DNA of 64,000 nucleotides from Opitutales bacterium (GCA_024697185.1 JAILGB010000013.1:1-64000), one strand, 5' to 3'. Counted from the first letter of the stretch, positions 50,271-61,002 are shown. Translations and numbers: made by a program. The notes: a model not told the origin generated them from the letters alone.

Positions 50271-51241
50271 TAAAAATCAACGCCCTTTATCAATTTTCTC
50301 CGAACTTTAAGACCGGTCTCCGCTTCATACCATCGTGCACAATTGGCGGGAACGTCCATTTCCGCCAAAAGCTCATCAAAAGCCTGAACCCGAGCCTTCA
50401 GTTTTCCCGGCAAGGGCTCAAGAGAGAGCGACAAATCCCGCGGACGCTTTTCTGCAAGCGCTGCGGGAACGTCCGCGTATGAAATCTTCCTGATCCATTT
50501 TTCGGGATCCAGTCCAAAGCGCCGCGCAATCCGCACCCCGATTTCATAACGCGACAGACGATCGCCGCAAGCCCAGTGATAAACACCGCTCAAATTGGGA
50601 CGCTCGCAAAGTTCGACTAAGACTTCCGCCAAGTTTTTGACGGATACCGGCTGGCGGATCTCGTCGCTAAAAAGTGCCGTCGGCGTTCCCGCAGCCCATT
50701 GGCAAAAGAGTTTTTCATGCAAACTTTTCGTTCCCGACGGCGAATTGCCCGACAAAAGCGTCGCCCGAACAATTGTCGCGTTCCCGTGAGCATATTTTAA
50801 AGTTTCGACTTCACCGGAAAGTTTTGTCTGCGCGTAAAAATTTTTTGGGGCGGGCATTGCTGTATGTCCGTAAGGTGCCGCATCGCCGTCAAAAACCATT
50901 TCTGTCGAAACATGCACCAAGCGTGCGGAGATATGGTTGGCGAGTTGTGCCAAGCGCCGTGGGAAATTTACATTCAGACGCACGGCGACATCTTGATTTT
51001 TTTCCGCAGCGTCAATCGACGTCACCGCGGCGCAATTGACAATCGCGTCCGGGAACTCTTGCAAAATCAAATCGTCCAATGCCGTATCGCAAGATAAATC
51101 GCGCTCGATTTTACGGACAGTGTTTGGGAAAAACATTGGAGACTCATGCAAAATTGCAACGACTTCCCATCCGCGTTTTAAGGCTGCGAAAACCGTTTCG
51201 CGCCCCAAAAATCCTGCCGCCCCTGCGATAAAAACTTTCAT
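50270..51241 (-). CDS. RmlD-like NAD(P)-dependent sugar reductase/epimerase
   Basis: 323-residue extended short-chain dehydrogenase. GAAGFLGRETV near 7-17 is the nucleotide loop; DAIVNCAAVTSIDAAEKN, LVHVSTEMVFDG and YAQTKLSGE (catalytic Tyr-x3-Lys) match dTDP-4-dehydrorhamnose reductases. The C-terminal half (YHWACGDRLSRYEIGVRIARRFGLDP) is the substrate domain. No rmlA, B or C is nearby, so the exact sugar is unsure. Coupled to the exonuclease gene by a 1-bp overlap and 31 bp downstream of glyRS. Confidence 0.82.
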   Translation of the reverse strand: MKVFIAGAAGFLGRETVFAALKRGWEVVAILHESPMFFPNTVRKIERDLSCDTALDDLILQEFPDAIVNCAAVTSIDAAEKNQDVAVRLNVNFPRRLAQLANHISARLVHVSTEMVFDGDAAPYGHTAMPAPKNFYAQTKLSGEVETLKYAHGNATIVRATLLSGNSPSGTKSLHEKLFCQWAAGTPTALFSDEIRQPVSVKNLAEVLVELCERPNLSGVYHWACGDRLSRYEIGVRIARRFGLDPEKWIRKISYADVPAALAEKRPRDLSLSLEPLPGKLKARVQAFDELLAEMDVPANCARWYEAETGLKVRRKLIKGVDF

Positions 51242-51272
51242 CTTGCAAACGATGCAAACGGCGAGCTTCTGA

Positions 51273-52784
51273 TTAGCCGTCTATTTTCTTTGACAAATAG
51301 GCGATTAATTCGTCTTCGCTCAAACGAATCTGCTGCAATGTGTCGCGATCGCGCAAAGTGACTTTGTCGTCTTTTTCAATCGTGTCAAAATCGACGGTTA
51401 TGCCGAACGGCGTTCCGATCTCGTCTTGTCGGCGATAACGGCGACCGATCGCTCCGGCGGCATCGTAGGCGACATTCCAGCGGTTTTGCAATTTTTTGTA
51501 AAGGGCTTCGGCGCGCGCCACGAGTTCCGGCTTGTTTTTGACCAAGGGGAACACCGCCGCCTTGTAAGGAGCCAGACGCGGGTGAAGTTTAAGCACGACA
51601 CGCTTTTCTCCTTCGACTTCTTCTTCGTGATAGCCGGCGGAAAGCACCGCCAAGAAAATGCGGTCAACACCAACGGAAGGCTCAATGACATGAGGCACAT
51701 ATTTTGTCTTTGTGCTGTCGTCGAAATATTCGAGCGACTTGCCGGAAGTATTGGCGTGCTGGGTCAAATCATAGTTACCGCGAGCAGCCACACCTTGAAG
51801 TTCCTGAACGCCAAAAGGATAAGTGAACATAATATCCGTTGTGCCTTTTGAATAGTGCGCCAATTTTTCCTTGGGATGATCGTAAGTCGAAAGGCAGGTT
51901 TTGGGAATGCCGATACTGTCAAACCAATTCATGCAATACTCAATCCAGCCCTTGTGAAGTGAAGCCCAGTCCGCATCGGGGGAAATGAAATATTCAATTT
52001 CCATCTGCTCGAATTCGCGGGAACGGAAAATAAAATTTCGAGGATTGATCTCGTTGCGAAAAGCCTTTCCGACTTGAGCGATCCCGAAAGGAATTTTTAC
52101 ACGACCGGTATCCACGACATTTTTAAAATTGATAAAAATGCCTTGGGCGGTCTCCGGACGCAAATAGGCGACGGCAGTCTCATCTCGCAATGCTCCGACA
52201 TAGGTTTGGAACATCATATTGAATGCGCGCGGAGGTGTCAGCGAACCCGGCTTCCCTGTCGCCGGAGAGGGGATTAGCGCGTATTCATCGGGACGGGCCT
52301 GTGTATAATCTTTGAGCACGACAGCTTTCATTTCGCCCTGTTTCCCCAACTTGCGCTTCAAATCCTTGGCCTGCTCTTCGGCGGCTGTTTGCATATTTTC
52401 ATCTTCAAGAACGGAAACATAGCCGATTGTTTCATCCCCGACAATAACAGGAGCAAAAAAGAGCTGGTCGGCGCGATAACGCATGCGCGACTCCTTGCAA
52501 TCGACCAAAGGATCTGTAAAATTGTCAATATGCCCGGACGCCTTCCATGTCATCGGATGGTGGATTATTGTCGAATCCAAGCCGACAATGTCGTCACGAC
52601 GCTGCACCATGTCCTTCCACCAAGCTTGCTTAATATTGTTTTTTAACTCGACACCGAGCGGTCCGTAGTCAAAAAAACCATTATAGCCACCGTAAATTTC
52701 AGAGGATTGGAAAATAAATCCGCGACGTTTACAAAGATTAATGATATTATCCATCAAAGATGGTGTAGATTTTTTTTCTGCCAT
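51273..52784 (-). CDS. glyS: Glycyl-tRNA synthetase, dimeric type
   Basis: 503-residue single-chain alpha2 GlyRS (the eukaryote/archaea-like form, not the GlyQS tetramer). Class II signatures: [25 protein letters not shown] at the N-terminus, [29 protein letters not shown] (motif 2) and [15 protein letters not shown] (motif 3). The C-terminal anticodon-binding domain ends [14 protein letters not shown] strong promoter with the -10 box 9 nt before the ATG predicts a leaderless mRNA. Probably heads the transcript continuing into the RmlD-like and exonuclease genes. Confidence 0.96.
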   Translation of the reverse strand: MAEKKSTPSLMDNIINLCKRRGFIFQSSEIYGGYNGFFDYGPLGVELKNNIKQAWWKDMVQRRDDIVGLDSTIIHHPMTWKASGHIDNFTDPLVDCKESRMRYRADQLFFAPVIVGDETIGYVSVLEDENMQTAAEEQAKDLKRKLGKQGEMKAVVLKDYTQARPDEYALIPSPATGKPGSLTPPRAFNMMFQTYVGALRDETAVAYLRPETAQGIFINFKNVVDTGRVKIPFGIAQVGKAFRNEINPRNFIFRSREFEQMEIEYFISPDADWASLHKGWIEYCMNWFDSIGIPKTCLSTYDHPKEKLAHYSKGTTDIMFTYPFGVQELQGVAARGNYDLTQHANTSGKSLEYFDDSTKTKYVPHVIEPSVGVDRIFLAVLSAGYHEEEVEGEKRVVLKLHPRLAPYKAAVFPLVKNKPELVARAEALYKKLQNRWNVAYDAAGAIGRRYRRQDEIGTPFGITVDFDTIEKDDKVTLRDRDTLQQIRLSEDELIAYLSKKIDG

Positions 52785-52793
52785 AATACAAAA

Positions 52794-52822
52794 ATTATAA
52801 ATTGCGTTCCTAAAACTTGCAA
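52794..52822 (-). promoter_or_regulatory. glyS promoter, leaderless-type
   Basis: TTGCAA, 17-bp spacer, TATAAT on the minus strand; -10 box ends 9 nt before the glyS ATG. Confidence 0.75.
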
Positions 52823-52902
52823 GATTGGCATAGCGCCAAAATTAATTTTTTAATCTTCCAACACGATACAAAAAGCAAATTTTGCTACTAAAACCTATAA
52901 AC

Positions 52903-52938
52903 AAAAAGAGCGTTCCACCATCTGCGGAACGCCCTTTT
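52903..52938 (-). terminator. Terminator after FecR-like gene
   Basis: Stem AAAAG-A-GCGTTCC / GGAACGC-C-CTTTT with a 9-nt loop, 23 bp past the stop. The stem is a degraded version of the iterated motif (third C replaced). Confidence 0.85.
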
Positions 52939-52960
52939 GATTCCTCAATAAGAAAATCTC

Positions 52961-53650
52961 TTATTCAGCTTCGCCAGAAGCGGCAGGAATATCTTCGGGG
53001 ATATCGGCGTTATAAGTGCCATCATCCGTTTCCGGTGTCGTGCTGGGAACTGCAGCTTCGGCCGGGCTTTCCGAAGCGGGAGTTTCGCCATTGGCGACTG
53101 CCACTTCGTTTGCCACCGTCGTATTGACTTGAGCGACTTCGTTTTCCGAAGCGTTACGAACCGCAGCAGCGCCGTCACCACCGATTTCAACCGTCTGGCC
53201 TTCGCCGACGCCGCGGACTGTGCCCGTAAAAGACTCAGAACGCCACACACCTGTAGCGGATGTCAATTGTGTCGAAGAGCCACGATTTGTAATGCTGGCG
53301 GAACCATTCGACGTCGAGAAGGATCCGTGAGGCGTGCGAACAACAACAGGAGCCGTTGCAGAAAGAACAACATTGCCGCTGACAACCTCAACAACATTGC
53401 CGTTGACTGTCGCCGTCGCTCCAGCAGAGAGAACGACCACAGAACCGTTGTCGAGCTTGATCGCCGCTTTCTTTTCATCCTCGGTGGAAATTGCCGCACC
53501 AGCGGGAATTTCTTCACCGGCAGCCAACACGATCGGCTGTCCGTCGGGACCGGAAACAACTGCCGAAGAACCTTCGCCGACCGATGTCGCGAAAGCAGGA
53601 ATGGCGACCAATGCCATTGCCAAGATGGAGATAAGTTTCAAGTATTTCAT
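52961..53650 (-). CDS. Secreted FecR-like domain protein
   Basis: 229 residues with a signal peptide (MKYLKLISILAMALVAIPAFA). Residues 25-140 resemble the FecR beta-fold: LAAGEEIPAGAAISTEDEKKAAIKLDNGSVVVLSAGATATV, then VRTPHGSFSTSNGSASI. The C-terminal 60 residues are low-complexity, Ala/Glu/Pro/Thr-rich and probably disordered. It lacks the cytoplasmic anti-sigma part of true FecR, so is more likely a stand-alone exported protein. It has the best consensus promoter in the window and its own terminator, implying high expression. Confidence 0.75.
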   Translation of the reverse strand: MKYLKLISILAMALVAIPAFATSVGEGSSAVVSGPDGQPIVLAAGEEIPAGAAISTEDEKKAAIKLDNGSVVVLSAGATATVNGNVVEVVSGNVVLSATAPVVVRTPHGSFSTSNGSASITNRGSSTQLTSATGVWRSESFTGTVRGVGEGQTVEIGGDGAAAVRNASENEVAQVNTTVANEVAVANGETPASESPAEAAVPSTTPETDDGTYNADIPEDIPAASGEAE

Positions 53651-53698
53651 AGTTTAAGTAGATTTTTTGTTTCTATAGGTAGTCTTTTATCTTCAGGT

Positions 53699-53727
53699 AT
53701 TATATCCGTCAATTTCTTTTCTGTCAA
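53699..53727 (-). promoter_or_regulatory. Consensus sigma70 promoter of FecR-like gene
   Basis: TTGACA, 17-bp spacer, TATAAT, a perfect consensus on the minus strand, with a leader of about 40 nt before the ATG at 53650. Confidence 0.85.
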
Positions 53728-53741
53728 TTATTTTTTAGCGC

Positions 53742-54986
53742 TTACTTGACGGGAACGGATTTTAAAATCGCCATTTGAGGAATGCCGCATTCATCGAGGG
53801 TGTTCGACATGTTCACCACCCCTTGCGTCAATGGGCGGACGTATTTGACAAATGCGTTTACATTCACGGACATTCCGTTTTCGCCGATATAATTATCCGG
53901 GAGTTTGCGGACACCGTTGGCGACATTTTCCAAATCGACGAGCACAAGGTTAATCTTGCGGTCATCGACGCGCGAAAAACTGGCCATTTTGCCTGTTTCG
54001 CCGGCAACGGCCATTTTCACGGCATAACGTCCGGCGTTAAAAGCATCGTCGATATCGCTTTTTGAGGCAAAATGCGATGCTGTCCGCTGAACATGCCCCA
54101 AACGCACCACGCGAGTTTTGACACCTTGGATTGCGGCGCTCACCAAAGATTCCAGATAGTCGCAGACACCGCCGAGCTTGCTATGTCCGAAGGCGTCCAC
54201 TATCGCATTGCTGGCGCCAATCAGATTCCCGGAAGCGTCCACGAGCCCTTCCGCCGCAACGACCAGGCAATGTTTTTGGCTTTTCAAGCATTCTAAAATT
54301 TCCGCAATGAACGCTTCCGGATTAAACGCTCTCTCCGGCAGCAAAATAATGTGGGGAGCGTCCTTGGACATCCCTTTGCGACGCGCCAAAACTGTTCCTG
54401 CGGCAATCCATCCGGCGTTGCGCCCCATCACCTCCACGATCGTCACCAAATCATGATTTCCCAACGATGCGCAATCACAGGCGAGTTCGCGAATAGATGT
54501 TGCCAAATACTTGATTGTGCTCCCGTAGCCGGGGCAATGATCCGTGTTTACCAAATCGTTATCGATTGTCTTCGGGACTCCGATAACACGAATTTCATAA
54601 CCTTTCGATTTGCAATATTCATAAATCTGATGCGATGAATCCTGTGAATCGTTCCCGCCGATATAATGGAAATAGCGAATATTGCGTTTTTGGAATTCCG
54701 CCAAAATCCCCGCCAATTGTTCTTCGGTCTTCAATTTGACCCGGCAAGATCCCAGAGCGGCTCCCGGAGTCGTCTTCAAAAGCTCGATTGTTCCCGATGT
54801 TTCCTGCGCCAAATCGACTAAATTGTCGTTCAAAATTCCCGTCACTCCGTTCAAAGCTCCGTAAACCTCTTCGATTTCATCGTGATTGAGAGCCTCCATA
54901 ATCACACCCGCCAAACTTGCGTTGATTACAGGAGTCGGTCCGCCGCTTTGCGCCACCAATAAATTACCGTTAAGATTCTCGTTCAT
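53742..54986 (-). CDS. pfp: Pyrophosphate-dependent 6-phosphofructokinase
   Basis: 414 residues from ATG 54986 (MNENLNGNLL). Phosphofructokinase fold: NLLVAQSGGPTPVINASL at the N-terminus, YIGGNDSQDSS near 105, GVPKTIDNDL near 135 and EVMGRNAGWIAAGTVL. Two residues set phosphoryl-donor choice in the family: Asp instead of Gly in GG(N)DS and Lys in PKTIDND both indicate PPi rather than ATP. The reversible enzyme saves ATP in glycolysis and can serve gluconeogenesis. With gapA 2 kb away it shows the glycolytic character of the region. TATAAT lies 6 nt before the ATG but with no clear -35. Confidence 0.93.
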   Translation of the reverse strand: MNENLNGNLLVAQSGGPTPVINASLAGVIMEALNHDEIEEVYGALNGVTGILNDNLVDLAQETSGTIELLKTTPGAALGSCRVKLKTEEQLAGILAEFQKRNIRYFHYIGGNDSQDSSHQIYEYCKSKGYEIRVIGVPKTIDNDLVNTDHCPGYGSTIKYLATSIRELACDCASLGNHDLVTIVEVMGRNAGWIAAGTVLARRKGMSKDAPHIILLPERAFNPEAFIAEILECLKSQKHCLVVAAEGLVDASGNLIGASNAIVDAFGHSKLGGVCDYLESLVSAAIQGVKTRVVRLGHVQRTASHFASKSDIDDAFNAGRYAVKMAVAGETGKMASFSRVDDRKINLVLVDLENVANGVRKLPDNYIGENGMSVNVNAFVKYVRPLTQGVVNMSNTLDECGIPQMAILKSVPVK

Positions 54987-55032
54987 GTTCCCATTATATG
55001 AAAACGCTCGCGGGAACGCGACCACAAAAGCG

Positions 55033-55821
55033 TCAAAATCCCCTGCGGGCGTTTGCCGGCATCGTTTCCGAAGGATTGACGACCTCCACCGTCAGGGACG
55101 AACCCCACTTTGCGGAAGCGGCGCTTCCGCAAAGTTCCCGAACAAGCGCAAGATCGTTGCATTCTTTGCTCACATGCACAAAATAAAGTTGTTGCAAAAC
55201 CGTATTGGGCAAGTCGTTTAAAAATTGGACGCATTGTTCGTTGGAGAGATGCCCGTGGGAACTGTTAATCCGCTCCTTCAAATCGTAAGGACGATTAGAA
55301 TTGCGCAACAGATTGAGATCATAGTTGGACTCCAAAAACAAAATATCAACGTCCTGCAAGGCATCGAGACTTTGAATTGTCGTTTTGCCGCAATCGCTCA
55401 TCCACGCCAACTTTTCACCGTCGTGCTCAAAAATATAAGCGACCGCCTCTTGAGAATCGTGCGGGATCGAAAAAGCCCTTACGCGAATGTCCTTAAAATC
55501 AAACGTGCTCGATTTGGCGGGAACGACAATGTTCCACTCAACTTTTTTATCCGCCAATTTTCGGGATGTCCCGCGGGATGCAAACCATTTTATATTACGA
55601 AATTTTGCCAGGCCGGCAACGCCTTTGCTATGGTCGCAATGTTCATGCGTGATAAAAACCGCATCTATCTGTTCCGGGGCGATGCCGAGCGTTCCCAGCA
55701 TTTCACGAATTTTTTTTCCGGCAAAGCCCGCATCGATCAAAAAAGTCGTTCCCGCAACTTGCACCAGGGTGCAATTGCCCTCGCTGCTGCTACCGAGCAC
55801 GCAAAAACGAAATCCGCCCAT
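55033..55821 (-). CDS. YycJ/WalJ-like metallo-beta-lactamase fold protein
   Basis: 262 residues, MBL fold: VLGSSSEGNCTLVQ at the start, ITHEHCDHSKGV (HxHxDH) near 58-65, IPHDSQEAVAYIFEHDGEKLAWMSDCG with the bridging Asp, and SSHGHLSNEQC late in the chain. These match the YycJ/VicX family, proposed nucleases or phosphodiesterases linked to DNA metabolism and cell-wall control in Firmicutes. No WalRK-type kinase is nearby. It starts 3 bp after prmB, so the two are co-transcribed. The C-terminal end MPANARRGF is encoded by a motif-rich stretch. Confidence 0.87.
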   Translation of the reverse strand: MGGFRFCVLGSSSEGNCTLVQVAGTTFLIDAGFAGKKIREMLGTLGIAPEQIDAVFITHEHCDHSKGVAGLAKFRNIKWFASRGTSRKLADKKVEWNIVVPAKSSTFDFKDIRVRAFSIPHDSQEAVAYIFEHDGEKLAWMSDCGKTTIQSLDALQDVDILFLESNYDLNLLRNSNRPYDLKERINSSHGHLSNEQCVQFLNDLPNTVLQQLYFVHVSKECNDLALVRELCGSAASAKWGSSLTVEVVNPSETMPANARRGF

Positions 55822-55824
55822 CGC

Positions 55825-56754
55825 CTATTTCTCCAGATTTTTCAAATCCGTCGCATGAAGCAAACAGACGCAATCGCTTTCATCCGCTGTCGGTAACCAA
55901 TTGAATTCAATTTGCGGGAACGCCGCCTGCAAATCATCGTGCAATCCGCCGACTTCAATCAGCAACAATCCGTTCGGCTTCAATTTTTTCGCAGCCTGAC
56001 GCAAAAGTTTTCGAATGACATCCATCCCGTCCGCACCTGAAAAAAGAGCATTGTCCGGCTCATGTCTAAACTCTTCCGGCAAATCTTTTCTCAAATTCTC
56101 CGGCTCATAGGGCGGATTGGAAACAATAATGTCATACAGTTCCTCCTTTGCCGGAGACGCGCTTAAAACATCGGATTCAAATAAGGAAACCCGATCCGAC
56201 AATCCATAGTCCTCAACATTTTTTTGCGCCACCTGCAAGGCGGGAACGCTAATATCAAAAGCATCGACATGCGCCTGCGGGAACGCGAGTGCCAGCAAAA
56301 TCGCAAGAGAGCCGCCGCCTGTGCAAACATCCGCCACGCGAACAACAGAGTCCGCATCCGCCACCCAGTTCATCAACTCGCCGGAAATAATCTCGGCGAA
56401 ATACGAGCGAGGGACAATCACGCGCTCGTCCACATAAAAACGGCAAGAGCCCAACCAAGCCTCCCGTGTGATATAAGCCGCGGGAACACGCTCAATAATA
56501 CGTCGCCCGAGCGCCACCTTTACCGATTCGATTTCTGAGGCCGTCAATCGGGTGTCAAAAAAAGTCTCCGGTCCCTCTTGCGGCAGATTTAGCACACTCA
56601 AGATCAAATATACCGCCTCATCATAAGCATTGTCGCAACCTTGTCCGAAAAACAAGTGTTCCCTTCGATAAGAAGAGACCGCAAAACGAACCCAGTCGCG
56701 CAAAGTAAGCAAATTTTCCGTTCCCGCAAAGAGTTTTTCCTTTGTCACTGCCAT
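55825..56754 (-). CDS. prmB: Ribosomal protein L3 N5-glutamine methyltransferase
   Basis: 309 residues. N-terminal helical domain with FFGQGCDNAYDEAVYLILSVLNLP, matching PrmB (YGHGTDN in E. coli) rather than PrmC. Then VDERVIVPRSYFAEI, the SAM loop VADVCTGGGSLAILLALAFP, DAFDIS and the catalytic NPPYEPE near 220. The EFRHEPDNALFSGADGMD stretch also fits PrmB. It methylates the conserved Gln of ribosomal protein L3 during assembly. prmC usually sits with prfA, which is absent here, supporting the assignment. Confidence 0.85.
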   Translation of the reverse strand: MAVTKEKLFAGTENLLTLRDWVRFAVSSYRREHLFFGQGCDNAYDEAVYLILSVLNLPQEGPETFFDTRLTASEIESVKVALGRRIIERVPAAYITREAWLGSCRFYVDERVIVPRSYFAEIISGELMNWVADADSVVRVADVCTGGGSLAILLALAFPQAHVDAFDISVPALQVAQKNVEDYGLSDRVSLFESDVLSASPAKEELYDIIVSNPPYEPENLRKDLPEEFRHEPDNALFSGADGMDVIRKLLRQAAKKLKPNGLLLIEVGGLHDDLQAAFPQIEFNWLPTADESDCVCLLHATDLKNLEK

Positions 56755-56810
56755 ATTTTAAGTCTAAACACAAATCCTATTTTCATAAAGCAAAAAGCAT
56801 TCCGCTTTAC

Positions 56811-56845
56811 AAAAAAAGTCGTTCCCGCGAACGGGAACGACCCTT
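56811..56845 (-). terminator. Motif-built terminator after gapA
   Basis: Perfect 10-bp stem GTCGTTCCCG / CGGGAACGAC with a CGAA tetraloop and seven T on the minus strand, 22 bp past the gapA stop. The tightest of the motif hairpins. Confidence 0.92.
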
Positions 56846-56866
56846 TGTTATAGGTTTCGCAATCAA

Positions 56867-57919
<1,053 letters not shown>

Positions 57920-58735
57920 TTAGTAGCGGAACACCAGTCCGCAGCCCACTGTTGTCGTCGATTGTGCACGGCTGTTATAAGTGTGGGTTTCGTTATTGTA
58001 ATCATAAGCCACACCGACAGTCGCATCAACTGAGGGGGTCAAATGGTAAACAGCTCCGGCCGAAAGTTCGAAATAACCGTAATCGTTGGAGACATTAGAG
58101 CCTTTGCCGAAATAATCTCCGGCGTTCGAATAACCGTAGGTCGCTTTAAAGGAAAGGTCGAGTTCGTCAACAAGAACTTTCGAGAAATTCTTTTCCAACG
58201 ACACTTTCACCACCCAGTCTTCCGTGCAGCATGCGTACGAAGTGTAAGCGGAAAGAACGACCGCCGACCACTCCTCACCGTCGATGAGTTCGACATCGCG
58301 ACCGATGCCCAAGAAGAATGTATTCTGATGGTTGATATTCGCGCGGTTCATCTCAATAGCAGAAGCGATGCGCTCGCCGTCGCTGTTAGGATAAGCCGAA
58401 TAAGTATAGCCGAAATCCAAGAAATATTCGTAGGCATACCACACCTTTGAACCGAATGTCAAATTGATCTGGTTGTAAGTCTTCGAATACGGAGACATGT
58501 AGAAAAGTTCGCTGTAAAGATCCGTCGCGAAATCACCGCGGGCAGGCAAATTATAACCGGCGGAGATCGTGGCGTTCAAATTATCCTTTTGGCGCTGCAT
58601 GCCGTTTTCCACATAATGGGAGGCATAGGCAAATTTGGCGCTGAGGAGCAAATCTGTCTTCGGAGTTGAGTTTTCTTGCGCGTACACGGGAATCGCGAGT
58701 GCCGCGGCTGCAATAGTCAAGAGTGCTTTATTCAT
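57920..58735 (-). CDS. Outer-membrane beta-barrel/porin-like protein
   Basis: 271 residues: signal peptide (MNKALLTIAAAALAIPVYA), then alternating barrel strands with Tyr/Phe-rich girdles (YAYEYFLDFGYTYSAYP, YGYFELSAGAVYHL) and a C-terminal strand ending GLVFRY. About 12 strands are plausible. There is a Cys pair in SYACCTEDW. It resembles family-unassigned Verrucomicrobia porin-like proteins. It has a promoter with about 33-nt leader, and gapA follows 42 bp downstream. Confidence 0.78.
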   Translation of the reverse strand: MNKALLTIAAAALAIPVYAQENSTPKTDLLLSAKFAYASHYVENGMQRQKDNLNATISAGYNLPARGDFATDLYSELFYMSPYSKTYNQINLTFGSKVWYAYEYFLDFGYTYSAYPNSDGERIASAIEMNRANINHQNTFFLGIGRDVELIDGEEWSAVVLSAYTSYACCTEDWVVKVSLEKNFSKVLVDELDLSFKATYGYSNAGDYFGKGSNVSNDYGYFELSAGAVYHLTPSVDATVGVAYDYNNETHTYNSRAQSTTTVGCGLVFRY

Positions 58736-58775
58736 AGTTTTATTTGGTAGTTGAAAGTTTTTTGTTCTATCGATG

Positions 58776-58805
58776 ATTATAAAACGCGATTATTCTAATG
58801 AGCAA
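58776..58805 (-). promoter_or_regulatory. Promoter of porin-like gene
   Basis: TTGCTC, 18-bp spacer, TATAAT on the minus strand, about 40 bp upstream of ATG 58735. Confidence 0.6.
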
Positions 58806-58860
58806 GAATATTTTTTTTATTTCAGGCATTCACAAGCTTCCCGTCATCGGTTTTTTTAGA

Positions 58861-58899
58861 AAAAAATGCGTTCCCGCCAATGTCGGGAACGCATTTTTT
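58861..58899. terminator. Motif-built terminator after tig
   Basis: Perfect 16-bp stem AAAAAATGCGTTCCCG / CGGGAACGCATTTTTT with a 7-nt loop, 20 bp past the tig stop; symmetrical A/T runs allow either direction. Confidence 0.92.
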
Positions 58900-58918
58900 A
58901 TTCTTTTTTTCAAAACGC

Positions 58919-60223
58919 TTAAATCTTCTTCGCCGCATCGACAATCAAGGCAAGTGCCTTTGAGCAACGAACCGATTCGCGAATTTCTGCAAGCCGGGAG
59001 CGGTCTTTCGAAAGCTCCTTCACCAGTTTTTCCGGTTTTTGTCCGCTTGCATAAGCTTGGCGAGCGACTTCTTGTGCGAGCTCCTGCTGTGTGACTTCCA
59101 CTTTTTCGGCATCGGCAATTGCTCCGAGAAGAATTTGCGCCTTTACACGGGTTTTTGCCGCTTCTTTCGCTTCACCCTGGACCTCCTCGCGCTTGGCGAG
59201 CAAATCGTCAGCCTTCATGCCCATTTGCATTTGTTGATTGACAAATTCGGCAAAAATATCTTGGGTGGCGCGCTCAAGAGCTGTTTCCGGCAATTCAAAG
59301 TCAACCATTCCGCTGATTTTGAGCACCGCTTCCTGACGCATCGCCGCCTGAGCCTGGCGTTCTTTATTGCTCTTCATACCTTCAGCGACTTGCTTGCGAA
59401 GTTCCGCTTCGTCCGCGACATGCATCATCTTAAAGAAATCCTCGTTCATCTCCGGGAGTTTGCGCTGGCGAACTTCCAAGACCTCCACTTCGTAAACGGC
59501 GTTTTTGCCTTTGAGTTCGTCTTTCGGAAAATCATCTGCGAACTTAAGCTCCACCGTTTTTTTATCGCCTTCTTTCATTCCGACGACAGCCATAGAGATC
59601 TCCTTGATTGTCGCTCCATAGCCTTCTTCACTGCCTGCCTCTTCCCAAGTTGAACTCTGCTTGCCGTAAATCGCCACAGACTCCGGGAATGCGGCGCCGT
59701 CAATTGTTCCGACATAAGAAACTTTTACGAAATCGCCCTTTGCCGCTGGAGTTTCCACTTTGTTGAACTCCGCATGCTGGGAGCGGATGCGGTCCACCGT
59801 AGCCGACACATCCTCATCCGAAACGTCCGTGCTCTCCGCTTTGAGTTCAATCCCCTTGTATTCCGGCAATGCAAATGCGGGAACAACCTCACAAACAAAC
59901 GTCAAATCAGCGTCCGCATCCGTTTTGATTTCCGATTTTTTCAAATCAATCACGCCATAAAGCTTGCAGCTCTCATCCTTTTCGAGCTCCTTTAAGCATT
60001 CGTTATAAGCCTTGGAGACAATCGCAGATTCCGTTTCCTCTGCGATACTTTTTGCAAAATTTTTCGCTACCAATGTTGCGGGAGCTTTGCCGGGGCGGAA
60101 TCCGGGAACCTTGGCTTGCGACACATAGCGTTTTGTGACGCCTTCGCTTGTGGCGAGAATTTCCGACGCCGGGATTGTCACGACGACATTTTTGCGCGTA
60201 TTTGAAACAGTTTCGATTTTCAT
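58919..60223 (-). CDS. tig: Trigger factor
   Basis: Ribosome-bound chaperone and prolyl isomerase, 434 residues. The N-terminal ribosome-binding domain contains TKRYVSQAKVPGFRPGKAPATL (the GFRxGK signature), the FKBP-like domain starts near 160 (GDFVKVSYVGTIDGAAFPES), and the rest is the helical chaperone domain. The neighbouring clpP/clpX genes common in other bacteria are absent. A promoter with the -10 box 10 nt before the ATG predicts a leader of only a few nucleotides. No iterated motif in the conserved N-terminus. Confidence 0.96.
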   Translation of the reverse strand: MKIETVSNTRKNVVVTIPASEILATSEGVTKRYVSQAKVPGFRPGKAPATLVAKNFAKSIAEETESAIVSKAYNECLKELEKDESCKLYGVIDLKKSEIKTDADADLTFVCEVVPAFALPEYKGIELKAESTDVSDEDVSATVDRIRSQHAEFNKVETPAAKGDFVKVSYVGTIDGAAFPESVAIYGKQSSTWEEAGSEEGYGATIKEISMAVVGMKEGDKKTVELKFADDFPKDELKGKNAVYEVEVLEVRQRKLPEMNEDFFKMMHVADEAELRKQVAEGMKSNKERQAQAAMRQEAVLKISGMVDFELPETALERATQDIFAEFVNQQMQMGMKADDLLAKREEVQGEAKEAAKTRVKAQILLGAIADAEKVEVTQQELAQEVARQAYASGQKPEKLVKELSKDRSRLAEIRESVRCSKALALIVDAAKKI

Positions 60224-60233
60224 AATTAAAGCG

Positions 60234-60263
60234 ATTATATCAAAACGGCGCTCGCTCGCGCAA
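60234..60263 (-). promoter_or_regulatory. tig promoter, near-leaderless
   Basis: TTGCGC, 18-bp spacer, TATAAT on the minus strand; -10 box ends 10 nt before the tig ATG. Confidence 0.6.
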
Positions 60264-60267
60264 GATT

Positions 60268-61002
60268 CTATTCACTCGGAGGCGAATCCCTGTCGCCCAG
60301 GCGCCGCAAAAGCAATCTCGCATAACGGTCGCCCTGTTCCGCCGCCTGTCGATAATAATAAGCCGCCTTTTTCAAATCGACATTCACTCCGCGACCGAAA
60401 CGATAGGCCTCCCCCAAATAAAACTGCGCTTTTGACTCGCCCGAATCTGCAGAACACTGAAACCACCAAAGCGCCTCCTCATAATTTTGTTCGACTCCGA
60501 AACCCCACGTATAACAAATTCCCAAATAAAGCATTGCTCTCGTATGCCCTTGGCGGGCGGCTTCAAAAAACCAATCCACAGCCGTCGAATAATTCCAATT
60601 CGCCCAAATCCCTTCATAATAGCAAATCGCCAACGCAAACTGAGAGGCCGCATCTCCCGAAGATGCCGCCCGATAAAGATAACGCAAAAGCTCCGGGCGG
60701 GTCAAATTTTTGTCAAAACGATACACGGTCGCCAGCTTATATTGAGCGGGAACAAAATTTTGCTCCGCCGACTGAATATACCAATCTCTTGCCGTTGCAA
60801 TATCTTTTTTCACCTCAATGCCATAATAATAACGATCCGCCAAATCGTATTGTGCCCGGGCGTCTCCGCTTCTGGCCAAACGGATCAGGTCGGCCATATT
60901 ATAGATATTATTATAATCTTCCGGCAACAAATCGTCGGACAAGGCTGCTGGAGTCGCGAAAATTGCCAAAATCAAAAAATAAAATAATTTAAGCCGGAGC
61001 AT
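60268..61002 (-). CDS. Secreted Sel1-repeat protein
   Basis: 244 residues with a signal peptide (MLRLKLFYFLILAIFATPAALS) and five or so Sel1-like repeats of about 36 residues, e.g. ARAQYDLADRYYYGIEVKKD, SQFALAICYYEGIWANWN, AMLYLGICYTWGFGVEQN, AQFYLGEAYRFGRGVNVD. The repeats form a TPR-like solenoid used as a periplasmic scaffold. Partner unknown. It lies between tig and rplI; no iterated motif in its coding sequence. Confidence 0.9.
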   Translation of the reverse strand: MLRLKLFYFLILAIFATPAALSDDLLPEDYNNIYNMADLIRLARSGDARAQYDLADRYYYGIEVKKDIATARDWYIQSAEQNFVPAQYKLATVYRFDKNLTRPELLRYLYRAASSGDAASQFALAICYYEGIWANWNYSTAVDWFFEAARQGHTRAMLYLGICYTWGFGVEQNYEEALWWFQCSADSGESKAQFYLGEAYRFGRGVNVDLKKAAYYYRQAAEQGDRYARLLLRRLGDRDSPPSE